DNA of 56,854 bases from Mycoplasmataceae bacterium (GTDB lineage Bacteria; Bacillota_I; Bacilli_A; Mycoplasmatales; Mycoplasmoidaceae). The notes below the pieces were generated by a model. That model was not told where the DNA came from, did not search any database, and worked only from the letters and a program-made list of their open reading frames with translations. This document shows positions 20,794-33,519 of this stretch, in pieces; position 1 is the first letter of the stretch; each line of letters opens with the position of its first letter. Made by a program: the position numbers and the translations under genes. The stretch covers positions 1 through 56,854 of the forward strand of contig JAIRTE010000015.1 of assembly GCA_031255095.1 (NCBI GenBank), read 5' to 3'.

Positions 20794-22578
20794 ATGGATA
20801 AAACTAAAATTAGAAATTTTTGTATAATTGCGCATATTGATCATGGAAAATCAACGCTAAGTGATCGATTAATTGAATTGTGTGATTCAATTGATAAACA
20901 TGAAATGAAAAATCAAATTCTTGATTCAATGGATTTGGAGAGAGAAAGAGGAATAACGATTAAACTAAATGCTATTCAATTGCAATATAAAGATTATATT
21001 TTTCATTTAATTGATACTCCTGGACATGTAGATTTTTCCTATGAAGTTTCTAGAAGTTTAGCAGCATGTGAAGGAGCGATATTGGTTGTGGATGCTTCAC
21101 AAGGTGTTGAAGCGCAAACAATCAGTAATGTTATTTTGGCAATTGAAAATAATTTAGATGTATTTTTAGTAATCAATAAAATTGATTTGCCAGGTGCCGA
21201 TATTGAAAAAACTAAAAATCAAGTAAAAGAATTGATCAGAGGAATTGAAATTGATAACTGTCCTTGCATATCAGCTAAAAGTGGTTTAAACATTGAAGAT
21301 GTTTGTTTAAGTATTATCAATAAAGTTAAACCACCAAAAGGTTTAGATGTCAATAAGTTGCAAGGTTTAATATTTGATTCATATTTTGATAAATATAAAG
21401 GTGTTGTTTGTTTGGTAAGAATTATGAATGGAATATTAAAAAAAGGACAAAAAGTGCTGTTTATGTCAAATAAAAAAGAATATTTAGTAGCAGAATTAGG
21501 TGTACGAACACCAAATATTATTAACAAAGAATATTTGGAAACTGGCGAGGTTGGTTGGTTTGCTGCAGGTATAAAATCAGCAAAAGAAATTAATGTTGGT
21601 GATACAATTACTTTAGTATCTGAACCAGCAGCTAAAGCATTACCAGGTTATAAGAAAGTTTTGCCAATTGTCTATGCTGGTATTTTTCCTCTAAACACTG
21701 AAGAGTATGAAAAACTTAAAGATGCAATGGTTAAAATTTCTTTAAGTGATTCTGCTTTAGAATATGAGTATGAAACTTCTAAAGCATTAGGGTTTGGTGT
21801 TAGATGTGGATTTTTAGGATTGTTACATATGGAAATAATTAAAGAACGAATCAATCGTGAATTTAATATTGAAATTATTATTTCTTCTCCATCTGTTAAA
21901 TATAAAATTAACAAAACTAATAATGAAATTATTGTTATTAATAGCCCTAGCGACTATCCTGATAGAACAACTATTAGAACAATTGAAGAACCATTTGTTA
22001 AAATGAGTATTTCAACAACTGAAGAATATATTGGTAATATCACTACATTATGCAAAAATTCTAGAGGTGTATATAAAGATTTAATTCATAATAATGGTGA
22101 CAGATATATTTTAATATTTGAATTACCTTTAGCAGAAATTATTACTAATTTTTTTAGTAATGTTGAATCTATTTCTAAAGGTTATGCATCAATTGATTAT
22201 GAAGTTATTGACTATCGTAGCAGTGATTTAGTAAAAGTAGATGTATTATTGAATTCTGATAAAATTGATGCTTTTAGCTTTATCACACATCGAGATAATG
22301 CAGAAACTAGAGCAAGAAAAATGTGTGAAAAATTAAAAGAACATATTCCTAAGCAACAATTTGAAGTTCCTGTTCAAGCAGCCATTGGCGGAAAAATTAT
22401 TGCTAGAGAAACAATTAAGGCAATGTATAGAAATGTATTAGCAAAATGTTATGGTGGTGACATTACACGAAAGATGAAACTTTTAGAGCAGCAAAAAGCT
22501 GGTAAAAAAAGATTAAAAATGTTAGGTTCTGTTAGCTTACCTGATGACATTTTTATTAAAATTCTGAAAGAGGAATAA
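20794..22578 (+). CDS. lepA: Elongation factor 4
   Basis: Translational GTPase of 594 residues. G1 is AHIDHGKSTLSD, G3 DTPGHVDFSYEVSRSLAACEG, G4 NKIDLPGAD. The C-terminal LepA-specific domain has GGDITRKMKLLEQQKAGKKRLKM, near the end as in other LepA proteins. It back-translocates or stabilises stalled ribosomes under stress. It is last in the ruv-gat unit; the next genes are on the opposite strand. Confidence 0.97.
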   Translation: MDKTKIRNFCIIAHIDHGKSTLSDRLIELCDSIDKHEMKNQILDSMDLERERGITIKLNAIQLQYKDYIFHLIDTPGHVDFSYEVSRSLAACEGAILVVDASQGVEAQTISNVILAIENNLDVFLVINKIDLPGADIEKTKNQVKELIRGIEIDNCPCISAKSGLNIEDVCLSIINKVKPPKGLDVNKLQGLIFDSYFDKYKGVVCLVRIMNGILKKGQKVLFMSNKKEYLVAELGVRTPNIINKEYLETGEVGWFAAGIKSAKEINVGDTITLVSEPAAKALPGYKKVLPIVYAGIFPLNTEEYEKLKDAMVKISLSDSALEYEYETSKALGFGVRCGFLGLLHMEIIKERINREFNIEIIISSPSVKYKINKTNNEIIVINSPSDYPDRTTIRTIEEPFVKMSISTTEEYIGNITTLCKNSRGVYKDLIHNNGDRYILIFELPLAEIITNFFSNVESISKGYASIDYEVIDYRSSDLVKVDVLLNSDKIDAFSFITHRDNAETRARKMCEKLKEHIPKQQFEVPVQAAIGGKIIARETIKAMYRNVLAKCYGGDITRKMKLLEQQKAGKKRLKMLGSVSLPDDIFIKILKEE

Positions 22579-22596
22579 TTATTGTACTAAATCATT

Positions 22597-23049
22597 CTAT
22601 TTTTGTATTTTAGAATCAACAAGTCATTTTTTAGGTTTAATAATATTATGATCTTTTAATATTTTTTCTCATTTCATTTTGTTATAAATCATTAAAACAA
22701 AAAAGGTAATATTTCATGCTAATGCACCAGCAAATAATATTGAATGTATCATAATAACTATATCACCAAAAATTTTGATAGTTTCGGTATCTTTAAAAAC
22801 TATATTCAATACAATCATAGCACTAAAAGTTAATAATACCATTATTAAAGTAGGCAGTGCATAGTTTAATAAATAATATTTTTTTGAAGCATATTTTCTT
22901 CATGGACTAAACCTTTTTGTTTTAAAATCTATATCATTATTAATTGTATGAAATTTTTTGATATTTGTATATTCTGTGTTAATTTTTTTAGATTTAGCAT
23001 TGTAAATTTCTAATTCTTTTTTATAATTTTTATTTTTTATATATTTCAT
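22597..23049 (-). CDS. Two-span membrane protein, tandem copy 1
   Basis: Not recognised. 150 residues (MKYIKNKNYKKELEIYNAKS), readable only with four TGA Trp codons. A charged N-terminus is followed by two hydrophobic segments (LPTLIMVLLTFSAMIVLNIV and a second around GDIVIMIHSILFAGALAW) and the tail MKWEKILKDHNIIKPKKW. The next gene upstream ends in the same kind of tail (MKWDKILINYNIIKPKKW), so they are paralogs. It is 4 bp after that gene. Confidence 0.6.
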
Positions 23050-23053
23050 AATT

Positions 23054-23566
23054 TTATTTCTTAATTCACTTTTTAGGTTTAATAATATTGTAATTTATTA
23101 ATATTTTATCTCATTTCATTTTATATTTTAAACCAATAATAAAATTACGATTTACAAAAAAAGATATAAGCATTGAAATTGCTATAATAGGAATATTAAA
23201 CATCATATTCATTACATCAATATTTACTAATGCATTATCTTTTGATGGAAAAAACACAAAAAATAATAAGTCTATCAATAACACACATCATGTTGCAGAG
23301 GTTATGAAATTTCCTATTAGAAAATTTACTAAACTTCTACGATAAAAACGTAATGGGTTAATTACATTATAATGTTCATCTCTAGGTATTGTAACATACG
23401 TAGATGTACGTTTATCATCTAATGAATGAATTTTATCTCTCAATGATCAATAAAATTTATTTGGAAGATATTCAAACTCCTTTTTTTTGTAAAAATTATA
23501 TATTATTACACAATCATTTTTATATTTTAACAATTCTAAATTATAATTATTATTTTTTATTTTCAT
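23054..23566 (-). CDS. Two-span membrane protein, tandem copy 2
   Basis: Not recognised. 170 residues (MKIKNNNYNLELLKYKNDC), with three TGA Trp codons. Two hydrophobic segments (about residues 88-110 and 120-145) and the same NYNIIKPKKW ending as the downstream copy. The shared ends and divergent middles point to an old duplication. N- and C-termini are probably both cytoplasmic. It lies between lepA and the LRR lipoprotein, on the opposite strand to both. Confidence 0.6.
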
Positions 23567-23568
23567 AA

Positions 23569-23742
23569 TTACTTAAAATTTCCATTGCTTTTACTATTTG
23601 TGAAACCAATATGTATGCTATATCAATGATCAATTTTATTCCTGTTAAAATCTGACATACTATCATTTACTAAAATGGTATGTGCTTTGTGAGCATGAAA
23701 TGTCTTTTGTCTTATAAAATTAAGGAAATTATTAAGTCCCAT
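23569..23742 (-). CDS. Small open frame, 57 residues
   Basis: MGLNNFLNFIRQKTFHAHKAHTILVNDSMSDFN... with one TGA Trp. Not recognised. It ends 3 bp before the membrane protein at 23566 and could be translated in the same unit, or be a remnant of a longer gene, since His/Asn-rich stretches such as HAHKAHTILVND look like part of a larger protein. Confidence 0.3.
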
Positions 23743-23897
23743 AATGGAATAATTATAGTATAGGAAATAATATTTTTGGCACATAATTTTTATATACCAT
23801 GTATAAATTTTATTCATTTTTATCATCAAAAAATTTTTACTTATAGTAACAAAAAAAATAGCAAACAAATAAAAAAAATGAAATATAAATTAATGGT

Positions 23898-25613
23898 ATG
23901 AAAAAAAGAGCAAAATTATTTTTTGGCTTGATGACAATTGGAATTATTGCTACTGTTTTACCCTTAACTCTAACTTCATGTAATGCTAAAAATGGAAGCG
24001 AAAATAACAAGAATGAAGATAACATTGTAGTACCCATAGAAACAGAGAATCCCAATCCTGAAGAAGAATTGGAAGATACTATACCTGATGAAGCAGAACA
24101 AGATCCTGCTTTACCTGAAAGTAACCCAGAACAAGCACCTACTGAGGAAATTGGAAGCGAAATACCACAAGATAGTTTAGGGAAATTTGACCCATTAGAC
24201 GGCATTGATATTCCAGTATCTGAAGAAATTGAGTTAGTACCAACAGGTATAAACCAAAATGAATATTACTATGATTATTTAATAATATCTATAGTTGACA
24301 ATGCTGATGATACTTATGTCAAAGTATTAGGATTAAAACCCGATACGATAATTAATAATATAGAAATACCTAGTAGCATCAATTTTGAAAATGGTTTAAT
24401 AGAAACATTAGAGATAGGTGATGAAGCATTTGCAAATTGTTCCATGCTTGAAAATGTAACATTACCAAATACAGTTTTAAGCATTGGTATTCGAGCATTT
24501 GAAGGTTGTGGAAATTTAGAAACTATTAATTTAGGCAATTCACTAATAAATATTGGAAATAATGCATTTCTTCATTGTAGAGAATTAAAATCAATTGATC
24601 TGCCTGAAAGCTTAATAAATATTGAATCTTTTGCTTTTGCTTATTGTCATAGTTTGGAATCAATAAATATTCCAAACTTTGTGCAAGTTATTGGAAATAA
24701 TGCATTTGTAGGTTGTTGAAATGTTGGTGGAGAATTAAATTTACCTAATTCTATACAAAGCATTGAAAAAAATGCTTTTGCGGGATGTAAATTTACTGAC
24801 ATTAATATAAATACTAATGTTAATTATGAAATTATTGCAATGGAAAATTGCAAATTATTAGTAAAAAAAGGAGTTACGGAATTTAGTGATGGGTGAATTG
24901 CTGGTGGATTAGCAGTTGGTGAACTTAACGTTCCTTTAAGTGTAACAAATATTGAATCCAGTACATTTGAAGGTTGTTCAAGTCTTACTTCTATAACTAT
25001 ACCGAATACAGTAACAACTATTGGTGAATTTGCTTTTTGTAATTGCAGTGGTTTAGAATCAATAATTTTACCAAATACATTGAGTGTTATCAATCAAAGA
25101 ACTTTTGATAATTGTTCAAGTCTTGAATCAATAGTAATTCCTGAAACAGTAATAAGTATCGGGCACAGAGCTTTTTGAAGATGTACTTCTTTAGAAACAA
25201 TAAATATTCCAAATTCTGTGCAAGTGCTAGAAGTTGGTGCTTTTCAAAATTGTGAAAATTTAAGAACTGTAAATCTAGGAAATTCAATAAAACATATTAA
25301 TGATGATGTTTTTTGAGGGTGTGGCTGTTTGACATCAATAATAATTCCTGATTCTGTAGAAAGTATTGGTGTAAATGTTTTTATATATACTAATTTAAAT
25401 ACAATAACATTTAAAACTAATCCTCTATTAATTACCATAAATGATAATGCTTTTGAAAGCTTTTCTGTGAGTGGAGATATCATTTTAGATTATCCAGGTG
25501 CTACAATATTTGAAATACCTTCAGAGTGGAATCTAACAGATTGAAGTATTCAAGTAAAAAAAGAACAAGCACCTGTTGTGTCTGGCACACATGAGGATCC
25601 TGTGTCTAGATAA
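23898..25613 (+). CDS. BspA-like leucine-rich-repeat surface lipoprotein
   Basis: Protein of 571 residues. The signal peptide ends in LPLTLTSC, giving a lipidated Cys near residue 30. A Glu/Pro/Asn-rich linker (about 30-90) is followed by some twelve 23-residue repeats of the type I.x.AF.xC.sLe.I.lPnsv, the BspA/TpLRR pattern, read through several TGA codons. Such proteins are displayed outside and in other bacteria bind host matrix proteins. It is monocistronic and convergent with the surface operon that follows. The last repeats degrade and the C-terminus is short and polar. Confidence 0.88.
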
Positions 25614-25657
25614 AAAATTTGAAAATAAAAATTATCAAGAGTATATTTTAAATCTCC

Positions 25658-28651
25658 CTACTCAGCAACGATTTCATTCTTTTTTGCTTCATTTTTCTTT
25701 TCATCTTCAGCATCCTCTTTTAACATTTTTGCTTTTTTCCTTTTTTTAACAATAATAATTGTTAGAATACCAAAAGCAACAACTGCAGCAGCGACAACAA
25801 TAATAATTAAGGCATTATTTGATGCCTGTTCTGGTTTATAAGGTGTGGGAATTGGGATAGGTTTAGGACTAGGTATATTTCGTTTAAAAGCATAAGCAGT
25901 TTGTGTAAATGGAGCAAATTTTTGACTTTCCTTTTTTCTGTAGGATGAATCTTGTGGAACATGAAGATAATCACTTGTTGATAAAACACGGTCAATTGTT
26001 AAAATATTTACCGTTATTGAACCTTCTAAATCATTGCAAAATGGTTTAGGAGGTAGTTTATCATAAATACAATTAAAAAATTCTTCATAACTTAAAGATG
26101 AAGTAAACAACTTAGGTGTATCTTTATTAGCAGTCATGTCATTTCTTCAGGCAACTGCTTTTAATAAAAAATCATTTGATGAACCATGTAAGTTTGAAAC
26201 AGGATTAGAAAAAAATTCACTTGCAAAGCAGTTGATTTTTTGATCTGACAAAAAATTAATTGGTCTAAAATCAATTGTTTTAGCAAATATTGAAGTAGTA
26301 AAATCTGCAGTTGTTCCAGATTTTAAATGCAATGTGGCACTTATTGAACCAGTAAAATCATTACCTACTCAGTCAATATGCAATTTACCATCGACTATTT
26401 CGATATATTCTGATAAATTAATAATTGATCCATCTAAATTTGTTGCTCTAAAAAAATTATTAGCATCAAAAGCAATTGGAGCAGGTGCAGAATTTGAATC
26501 CATGCTATATTCAATTTTTGATGTTTTATATTTTTCAATTGATGTTCCTTGATTTAAAACATTCACCAATTCACTAGGTTTTCTAGAATAAATAAATTCA
26601 CTGAATTTTTTTCATGATGTTTCATTCGGAACACCTGTTATTCGGTCAGTTAAACTTCAACCTCAATATAACATGTTTTCATTAAGATTAATAAAAGATA
26701 AATTATTAACCATATTTGGTCTAGTAAAACTAAATTGGTTAGCAGCACCTGTTAGAGAAATAACATTACCAGTGCCATTAACTGCTAAACCAGAATATAA
26801 ATAAACATTAGAATTTGATCTAAAATTACCAATTGCACCTGTTATATTATTGAATTTACGCACAATAATATCATCCCCATATTTCAATTTTGGTATAACA
26901 ATTTCAGCTGTTTGATTTAAAAAATCTGACATTGTAAATTCTGAATTAATTGTTAATTCTGGGGGCATTGGTGAATGATTATTTGTTTTATAACTAGTTA
27001 ATATTTGCATATCAAAGGTAAAATTAGGAGATAACATTGCTATTATGGCATTAGCTAATTGTACTGATTTTCCTCTTGCTCATCCACTACGTCCTCAATA
27101 ATCCTGATTAATTAAATATTTACCATTGGCACTCAATTCACCATAACCAGGAACCATTGTTATTGGATAACTATTAGGTTTACCTGGCATTCTATAATCA
27201 TTAAAGCCAAAAATTGCTTTATGTCATGGTAATTCTGGTAATTCTTGAATAGCAGTATCTATTTGAGCTGCCATATCAGTCATTAAATTTTTGTAATTAG
27301 TGTGAATAAAATTATGAATGTTATTAGGACTTTCTGCTGATAAATATTGTGAATTTAATGCAATTTTTTCATTAGTATTAGGTAATTTAATATTAATCAC
27401 TCTAGATTTTTCAGGGTATACTAATTTACCCATTATAATAGCATTTGAAACTAATTTTAATGTGTCTTTAACAGCTCCATTAGCACTTGCATGTCTATAA
27501 AATTCATCAAGTTCACTATGTCCACCTACATTATCTCAAGTATTTGTTAATCTTTGAGTTCCACCAATTGTTTTCGTATCATAATCAATGATATAAGTTA
27601 ATGGTGCTTGATTAACAGCAGTATCCCAAGCCATCAATGCAGATTCTAAATATTCTGTATTGATTCCAAATACTAAGTGTCCTAAAGTTTCATTATCAAT
27701 TTCCTCAATGTAACTTCTTGGTGATACACGAAATAAATATTGAGGATCAAAGATTGTTCTAGGAATTTCTAAATTGGTAACATCCATTGCATTATCGTAT
27801 AAACTTACAGGAGTTTGAGGTTCATAATTTGTCGAATCTTTTTTAAAATAAATACCATGTGCCGTAGGTCTTGGATAAACACCATTACTAGTTAATAATA
27901 AATTTCTTGCATTAACTGATCCATCACCACTTGTAATAGTAATTGATAATGAATTATTTTGATTTCATTCATAATAAGGAACAACAAAATACTTACTGGC
28001 ATTTAATTCTATTTTAACATGTAAACCTGCAAAAATAGTACGATCTTCAAATGGATTAGCATTTGGTTGTTTTGAAGAATTAATTCGAAAACTTTTATAT
28101 TGCGTATTATTTAGTGATATAGAATAATCAAAATTTGCTATTTGCATTGCTCCATTGACATCTCGGTACAACATAGCAGTTAATGGAACTTCATGATTAT
28201 GTCCATCAACAACTAAATTGGACAATTGTGCATGAGAAGAACTAATTGTTTCTATCAAGACATTATTTACAAAACCATTTTTTACCAAATCATATATTGT
28301 TGCATCAGAATTTTGATTTAAATACATACCACCAAAATTAAAAATATTTTTAATTGTAAATGTCATTTTAAATCCACCAAGTGTATAGTGGTCTTGATGT
28401 GAACCAAAGAAAATATTTATCGGTGCAATAATATCTCCAACTTTTGTTGCATAAAAATATGCAGTATACGTGATTTCATCACCTGGAGCAATATCATCTT
28501 TAAAAGCTCCTAGAACATTGCTAGACATATTCTTTTGTTTTGCATTTGTTGAAATATTTGGAATTTGTCTTTTAAAAAGAATAGCAGTGGCAGTAGCCAC
28601 TGAAAAAAATGTAATGGCAAATGTTACCAATAATGTTAAAAATTTTTTCAT
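25658..28651 (-). CDS. Large membrane-anchored surface protein B
   Basis: Protein of 997 residues, second gene of an operon. It has an N-terminal hydrophobic segment (MKKFLTLLVTFAITFFSVAT) without a lipobox Cys, a very long extracellular region rich in Asn/Ser/Thr, a Pro-rich stalk (SPKPIPIPTPYKPE), one transmembrane helix (ALIIIVVAAAVVAFGILTII) and a basic then acidic tail KKRKKAKMLKEDAEDEKK. The tail mirrors that of the upstream protein. It starts one base after the upstream stop. No known domain was recognised; adhesin or nutrient capture are guesses. Confidence 0.75.
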
Positions 28652-28652
28652 A

Positions 28653-31600
28653 CTATACTAACCCTAATTCTTCATCTTTGTTATTTTTTGCTTTAATATT
28701 GTTTCCAGTTTTTTCATCTAATTTTTCAACAGTTAAACTCTTTTCATCTTCCTCGTCTTCTTTTAATAATTTTCTTTTTCTAGCTTTGTGAACAATTATT
28801 TCAATTACTATAAATAACATAACCACAGAAACAGCAATAACACCTATTAACACAGGAGTGTTAGTGGTATTTTCAACATTAGGAGTTGGTGTTGGTGGTG
28901 TTGGTGGAATATATGGGTGAACAAAATTTTTAATTTCTAAACTTTCAGTTTGTCAAAAAGTTAGATCACTACTATTGTATATTGGCAATTCAAAATTTGG
29001 GTTATAACTTTGTGGAAGTTTATAAGTAACCATGACAATTGGCATATCATCTATATAATGAACAAACACAGTAATTTGTTCTGGTCTTACAATTTTAAGA
29101 TATTCTCCACGAGTTAAACTAGTGATTTTAACACACGCTTTGTTGTGTTCTTGTGGATTATCATCACTAAATAAAAAAACATTTTGCAATAAAAAGTCAA
29201 TATTTTTTAATTTTTCTGGACTACATTGAAAATTAGTTTGAGGGTGCAATATTAGTACAGTACTTGAACTACCACTACCACTAATAATATCTTTACCTAA
29301 ATTTGTAAATACGAAATTTTTAAGTATATTTGTTGTACCTGTACCTGTACCTGAAAATCCATGCTCTATATATAATCCTATGTTAAATTTTATCTCATTA
29401 TTAGATGCGTTTGCATCAGTAGAATCGATTTCATTTGGTGATGCACTAGTGATAAAAACAGATGAACCTGCATCAGTATAATTTTCATGTAATTTTGAAG
29501 TGATTCGATAATTTTTTTCTTTTTGAAAAAAAGGCATTACAGTTAAAAAAAGTGCATAATCAACACGGATAACTATTTCAGAATTAATTGGCAATGGATC
29601 ATTATTAACTTTTAATGTAAATGTCTTGGAAGTTGTTGGATTTGGTGCACGTTGCGAAACTGTTTCTGTTGCATAAGTATTTCATCATTTTATAAAAGCC
29701 TTTTTTGATAAGGAATGCAAATAATTAGCCAAGGCATTATATTGTTGATCAGTTAATGGAGTACCATTTTGGTTAACTTTATAATTTAAAATATTTTGCC
29801 TTGGGGCTAATTTTATTTCATCTGTTACATATGATTGATCAATAATATTTGTTGCTTTAATTGGTTGGCCAGGACATTCAAGTTTTGAATTTGAAGATCG
29901 GTCTCAAAGACCATGTGGAGGATTTGAACCAGTTTCTTGATACTCAATATAGTTGTATAATCCAAATGTGCTAAAATTATCAAAATATGCAGTTGCAAAA
30001 ATTGACTTTGGTGTATATGAATTACTAGTATTATCTAGCTTATTGCCATCTTGAATCATAAATAAAGCACCATTTTGAATACCAGGTTTTGCTACAACTT
30101 CAACATCATCAGTCTTAGAATAAAAGGTAATTTTAGGTTCATTGCTAGAAAAATTTGAATTATCATTGCATCCAATGAGAACAATGTTGGGATTTGCAAC
30201 TGTCCTACTTTTATAAAGCTTATTTTTATCAATATCATTATATTCAGCATCTACACCTCCAATTAACTGTTTCATTGATATAACACCATCTTGAGCTACA
30301 TTATCACTATGGTTGAAAGTTCTAAATTGTCTATATGTCTCTCAATCAGGAGCTAATTCACTATAATATCAGCCAACAAATGTTGGATTATAACGACAAC
30401 GATAATAAGGTAAATTGACATCAACAACATCACTATCTTCAGAACCCAAAACTGTTAAGATACTTAAAAAACCATCAACTAAATCAATATCAATATCCTT
30501 TCATAATTCATAGTTTACTGAATCTGCTGGTTCACCAGTCGCAAATTGAGGGAGCTTAAATTTTTCACTATCAGTTTTTCATTTTAATACTGGTAAGTCT
30601 TCAATTGCTTTTTTAAAATCCATCTGATTTTTTGTATAATTTTTTTGCAAAAAACTATATAATGAATAAGATGAATTGTAATTATAATTTTTAAAGAACT
30701 CTTTATAAATTAAGTGTTTTTTGTTATTGGTACTTAATGAATCTGTTTCATATGAATAAAAAGGAATTTTAAATCTTTGCTCATTGGCATTTTTAGCTAA
30801 CACAGCACTGGTTTCAAAATTTAATAATTTTCCCTTTTTAATAGCCTCATCAACCATACTAATTTGATCATTATTTAAACTATCAGACAATGTTTTTAAA
30901 ATAGGTACTTCACCTCAGCTATTAGATAATTGATTATGTATAACATCTCAAGAAAGTAAAACTGCAGAAATATATTCTGAATGTAAACGTAATAACATTT
31001 TGTTTCTTCTGTTTGCACCTTCTCCATCCAAATAGCTATATGTTGAATCAATGGCAATAAATTTTTTATAATCCATTACATTTTGCATTCCAAAGACATC
31101 ATCTTGTACTGCTTCAGCTTCAGGCATATCTAAATAAAAATTGTCTTCAAAGGCACCTGTTTTATAAATAAGAGCAGATGCTCCACTAGCAATAGCTTGT
31201 TTGTTTCGGATTAAACCGAAAATAAACTTCATTTCATTAGTTCGATGTCCATAACTGCTGTTACCATAGGTCGTATTTCCAATAATTAATTTTTTATAAT
31301 ATTTAACGTCAGGACCAGTACCAACTGATACAGTTTTAATACTGCCTTCAATCGTTGTGAAAATATTATTCAAATATAAACCAAAAAAACTACCATCTCG
31401 TAGTGCATATGAATATTTTGGATCAGGAGTATATCTAGACACATTTCCTATTTTTGAAGATTCTATAGGGTTAACAATTTCATTTCCACATTTTACACTA
31501 TTACTCTGTTGTGGGTCATAGTTAATTGTGATATCTTTAAAATTATTTCAAGTATTAGAAGTAAGAATAGGGTTTGGAGAATATCGAAATTTAATACCAT

Positions 31601-32081
31601 CAATGGGTATGTGCAAACTTAAGTTTTTTATTAAACCGGAGTCAGCCAATGATGCTAATGAAACATTTCTTATACCAGTGAAAGCACCACCGCCACTAGG
31701 AATGCTGTTACTTGTTAATCCTTGTACACTTGGAGTTGAATCAAAAGCAATATTGCTCACCTCACAGTTAATTTGAAAATGATCAAATTTAACTTCATAA
31801 GAATATATTGGTGGTGTGCTACCTTCTACTGCTCATTCAGGATTTGTAACACCTTCACATTTTTCAGTATATGGTACAAATGTTGTCCCAGATGGTTTTT
31901 TTAATACATTAACCTTGGCAGAAAATTTTTTTTCAGGGTATTTTACTGCAGGTAATGCATTTAGTGCATGGTTAGGAGTGGTTGTTAGCCCATTAGTATT
32001 TTTATTAAACACAAAGATTGGTGTTAAAATGGCAATAATTAATATTAAGAAACTAACAATTCTTAATAGAGTTTTTCTCAT
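28653..32081 (-). CDS. Large membrane-anchored surface protein A
   Basis: Protein of 1142 residues. N-terminal signal/anchor (LLRIVSFLILIIAILTPIFVF), large Asn/Ser/Tyr-rich ectodomain, Pro/Thr stalk (YIPPTPPTPTPNVENT), a transmembrane helix (VLIGVIAVSVVMLFIVIEII) and the tail RKRKLLKEDEEDEK. Paired with protein B by operon position and tail motif, but the ectodomains are not visibly alike. TATAAT lies 8 nt before ATG 32081, so the operon begins here. At least eight TGA Trp codons are needed. Function unknown; a two-component surface complex sharing one cytoplasmic partner is an inference. Confidence 0.75.
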
Positions 32082-32132
32082 ATGTGTATATTATAATTTA
32101 TATATAAATATATAAATTTATAAAAAATAGTA

Positions 32133-32918
32133 ATGAATTTTTTTGATACCCATGCCCATTTAAATATTTCTCCACTTAAGGAAAATGAAAATGAAATTGT
32201 TAAAGAATGCATTGAAAATGGTATTTTTATTAACAATGTTAGCTTTGATGCAGCTTCATCAATTTTAGCAACAGAACAGGCTAAAAAGTATTCTTCTGTA
32301 TATTGTTCAGTTGGTATTCATCCAACTGATGTGAAAGAAGAAAATTTTCTTAGTGATATTTTAAGTTTAGAAAATTTACTTAAAAATGCAAAAGCAAACA
32401 AAATTATTGCCATTGGTGAGACGGGATTAGATTTTTTTTACACAAAAGATAATTTTTTATTGCAAAAAAAATATTTGCTAGCACATATGGATTTGGCTAT
32501 TAAGTATAATTTACCTCTAATTTTGCACATTAGGGATGCACACGAGGAATGTTATCAAATATTAAAAGATTATCCTCAAATCAATCAAATACAGGCAGTA
32601 GTGCACTGTTTTGATGCAACTGCAGTTATGTGTAATAAATATATTGATTTGGGTTTTTATATTGGTATTGGTGGATTAGTCACTAAAAAAAATAAATTAG
32701 ATTTAATCGAAGCTGTTAAAAATACAAATATTGATAAAATTTTATCAGAGACTGATTGTCCATTTTTAACGCCAATGAAATTTATTGGCCAAAAAAATAA
32801 ACCTTTGTTTATGTTAGAATCAATTAAAAGAATTGCTGAAATAAAGGAATTGGGTTATGAAGAAGTTGTTGAAATACTTTTCAACAATGCTCTAAATTTT
32901 TTTAAAATTAAGATTTAG
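32133..32918 (+). CDS. tatD: TatD-family metal-dependent DNase
   Basis: Protein of 261 residues. FFDTHAHLN supplies the first His pair, GETGLDFFY the Glu, LILHIRDAH and AVVHCFDA further His residues, and SETDCPFLTP the Asp of the amidohydrolase-type site. It acts on DNA ends. It is convergent with the next gene, their 3' ends overlapping by 11 bp. Confidence 0.93.
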   Translation: MNFFDTHAHLNISPLKENENEIVKECIENGIFINNVSFDAASSILATEQAKKYSSVYCSVGIHPTDVKEENFLSDILSLENLLKNAKANKIIAIGETGLDFFYTKDNFLLQKKYLLAHMDLAIKYNLPLILHIRDAHEECYQILKDYPQINQIQAVVHCFDATAVMCNKYIDLGFYIGIGGLVTKKNKLDLIEAVKNTNIDKILSETDCPFLTPMKFIGQKNKPLFMLESIKRIAEIKELGYEEVVEILFNNALNFFKIKI

Positions 32919-33483
32919 GTTTTTTTACCTTGTTCTTTTTAACATTTTCTTTGGCATTTTTTAATTCATATTCTTCTCTAATTGGGGCAATTCATAACAT
33001 TTCCTTATTGTAATCTTTTTCACCAATAATTAAAATTTTCTTAGAACTTTCTTTTCTGTTGATTTTTGTTGTTTGTACTTCACAATCAAAACAACGATAG
33101 TTAGCATAAGTGTTTAATTTAGCATTCATTGTTCTAAACACTACAGTATAAATCTCTTGTAGTGGAGTAATATTTTTATTATTCTTATTAATGAATTTTC
33201 TTAATTTAATTAATTCATTAAATATCTTTTTGTTTGCAGCTGAACATTTGGGGTTAATATAGTCAATGGAATTTCTTTTAACAACATATGAATCAGCAAT
33301 GTTTGCACCTGATTCATTGTTGTTGTGTAAAAATTGTTTAATTGTTTTCCAAACTTCATCTTTATCTTGTCTTTGAGATAATAAACTTTTCTTTTTCGCT
33401 TTATTCTTTTTAATTTTCATATATATTGGAACACCAATTACCAATACACCAATGACAATTAAAATTAAAAAATTAGAATCCAT
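32908..33483 (-). CDS. Membrane-anchored protein with a CxxC motif
   Basis: Not recognised with confidence. 191 residues; the N-terminal helix (FLILIVIGVLVIGVPIYMKI) is followed by a basic cytoplasmic domain. RCFDCEVQT carries two Cys three residues apart. The end is very Lys-rich. TATAAT lies about 8 nt before ATG 33483, so it has its own promoter although it follows the ribosomal protein genes. One TGA Trp at 32992. Confidence 0.6.
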
Positions 33484-33519
33484 GTAAGTTAATTATAATT
33501 TTATTCAAATGTTCTTTAA

